Source: Williamsia limnetica (GTDB taxonomy: Bacteria; Actinomycetota; Actinomycetes; Mycobacteriales; Mycobacteriaceae). Taken from it: a stretch of 43,061 nucleotides of DNA. Location of the stretch: NCBI RefSeq assembly GCF_003217475.1, contig NZ_QJSP01000029.1, positions 1-43,061 on the forward strand, given 5' to 3'. The notes under the pieces are model-generated. The model did no database searches and was not told the DNA's origin. It worked only from the letters and a program-made list of their open reading frames with translations. A program made the translations under genes and the position numbers. Below are positions 42,363-43,061 of this stretch, in pieces (the first letter of the stretch is position 1; every line of letters begins with the position of its first letter).

Positions 42363-43061
42363 CCCGTTCTTCACCCGTGAGACGTCTTGGCGATAAGTCC
42401 AGGATCGAAGCGATTCACGGGGCCTGGGCCCGAGATATATCCTGTGAGTAATAGCGTTGATGATCCCTCCGACATATCCGACGGAATACCCGTCTAGATG
42501 TGGGTGCAAACACAACGTTCCTGTACCAGTGGTGCAGGCCCGCGAAGCCCGGTGCCCCAGTCTGTCGCGGTAACACCGCGAACTAGCTGTTCTTCCCGGG
42601 GAGGTTCTCTGGATCCATGCGGCGCGGGCAACCTAGCGCATCCCGGCCAAGGGTGAACCGCAGAAACTGTCGAGCAACAGGCAGTGTTCGTCCTCTGCTT
42701 GCTTGGCTCAAGCTCGATTTCGTCACTGATGACGAAACACATTTCGCCACAATCTAAATGTGGCGCGAAGATACCTTACGTCGGCTAAAGGCTCCGGCCT
42801 TGATGGGTCAATGTCACTGATGAACCGGGGGCGCCGTTCACTGAAAACTCTCGACGACGGGTGGCGGCGCCCCGCACGGCCGGGCAGATGCAGCGCGTCA
42901 ACTGCGTTATCCAGCTATCCGCGGCAAGGGGTCGGCCGTTCGGGAGTCGGTCGGAGCAACCCAAAATGTCGACGGTCACGTAATTCCTCAGGGGTTTCCG
43001 TCAGGTAATTCCCCATGTCCGAGCGTGCTGGGGTCAGCGTAGCTGAGCAGGTCGGGTGGGG
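42363..43061. other. Right-edge stretch with no gene recognised
   Basis: About 700 bp without a supportable gene. Near the end GTAATTCC occurs at 42980-42987 and 43005-43012 (period 25 bp) around TCAGGGGTTTCCGTCAGG. The pattern could be the beginning of a repeat array, the end of a mobile element or a regulator site, but the window stops before this can be decided. Confidence 0.5.

Noticed and set aside
1-43061. CRISPR arrays, rRNA genes or complete phage modules
   Set aside because: No regularly spaced repeats with unique spacers, no rRNA-like sequence and no phage structural proteins were seen.

Overview
The window is high-GC actinobacterial DNA, most like a mycolic-acid actinomycete (Mycobacteriales: Rhodococcus, Gordonia, Mycolicibacterium or a relative). 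The evidence is the two IclR regulators, the PucR-type regulator, the 1127-residue pyruvate carboxylase, the KstR2-like TetR protein and the actinobacterial insertion sequences. Genus cannot be settled from the sequence alone. The content is almost entirely catabolic gene modules plus mobile DNA, so this is an accessory or catabolic-island region, possibly on a plasmid.

Left edge (1-4.3 kb): the 3' end of an IS256-family element, a 5'-truncated pntB, an AraC regulator, and a flavoprotein of the acyl-CoA dehydrogenase superfamily that is broken by two single-base frameshifts. Its repaired C-terminus has the nitroalkane-oxidase-type Asp motif. A strong bidirectional hairpin terminator closes this part.

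Meta-cleavage module (4.4-16.5 kb): an MhpC-like alpha/beta hydrolase, an isochorismatase-like hydrolase with an altered catalytic triad, an IclR regulator, an MhpB-type extradiol dioxygenase, a luciferase-like flavin monooxygenase, a second IclR regulator, then the MhpD-MhpF-MhpE trio (hydratase, acylating acetaldehyde dehydrogenase, 4-hydroxy-2-oxovalerate aldolase). Together these open a catecholic ring and convert it to pyruvate and acetyl-CoA. Pyruvate carboxylase follows and could refill oxaloacetate from the pyruvate.

2-Oxoacid dehydrogenase module (16.7-25.4 kb): on the minus strand, E1-alpha, E1-beta, E2 and E3 of a complete dehydrogenase complex, then an SDR and a nitrilase-superfamily amidase. 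A GAF/PucR-type activator is divergent.

Mobile island (25.48-32.35 kb): a triple-nested insertion that can be resolved to the base. An IS3-family element (3-bp target repeat GGA) carries inside its left end a 4,062-bp composite unit bounded by ISL3-family ends and an 8-bp target repeat (GGTTTGAT). Its orfB is also split by an intact IS30-family element. The composite carries a GlxA-type regulator, a small ABM-domain monooxygenase and a 133-bp structured inverted repeat with a tRNA T-arm-like hairpin at its centre.

Right part (32.4-43 kb): a small cupin, about 1 kb of unassigned DNA, then a beta-oxidation-like set (acyl-CoA synthetase, SDR, acyl-CoA dehydrogenase, thiolase), a TetR regulator, and a two-gene operon (small SCP2-like protein plus alpha/beta hydrolase) whose promoter is overlaid by palindromes. 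The last 700 bp has no recognisable gene.
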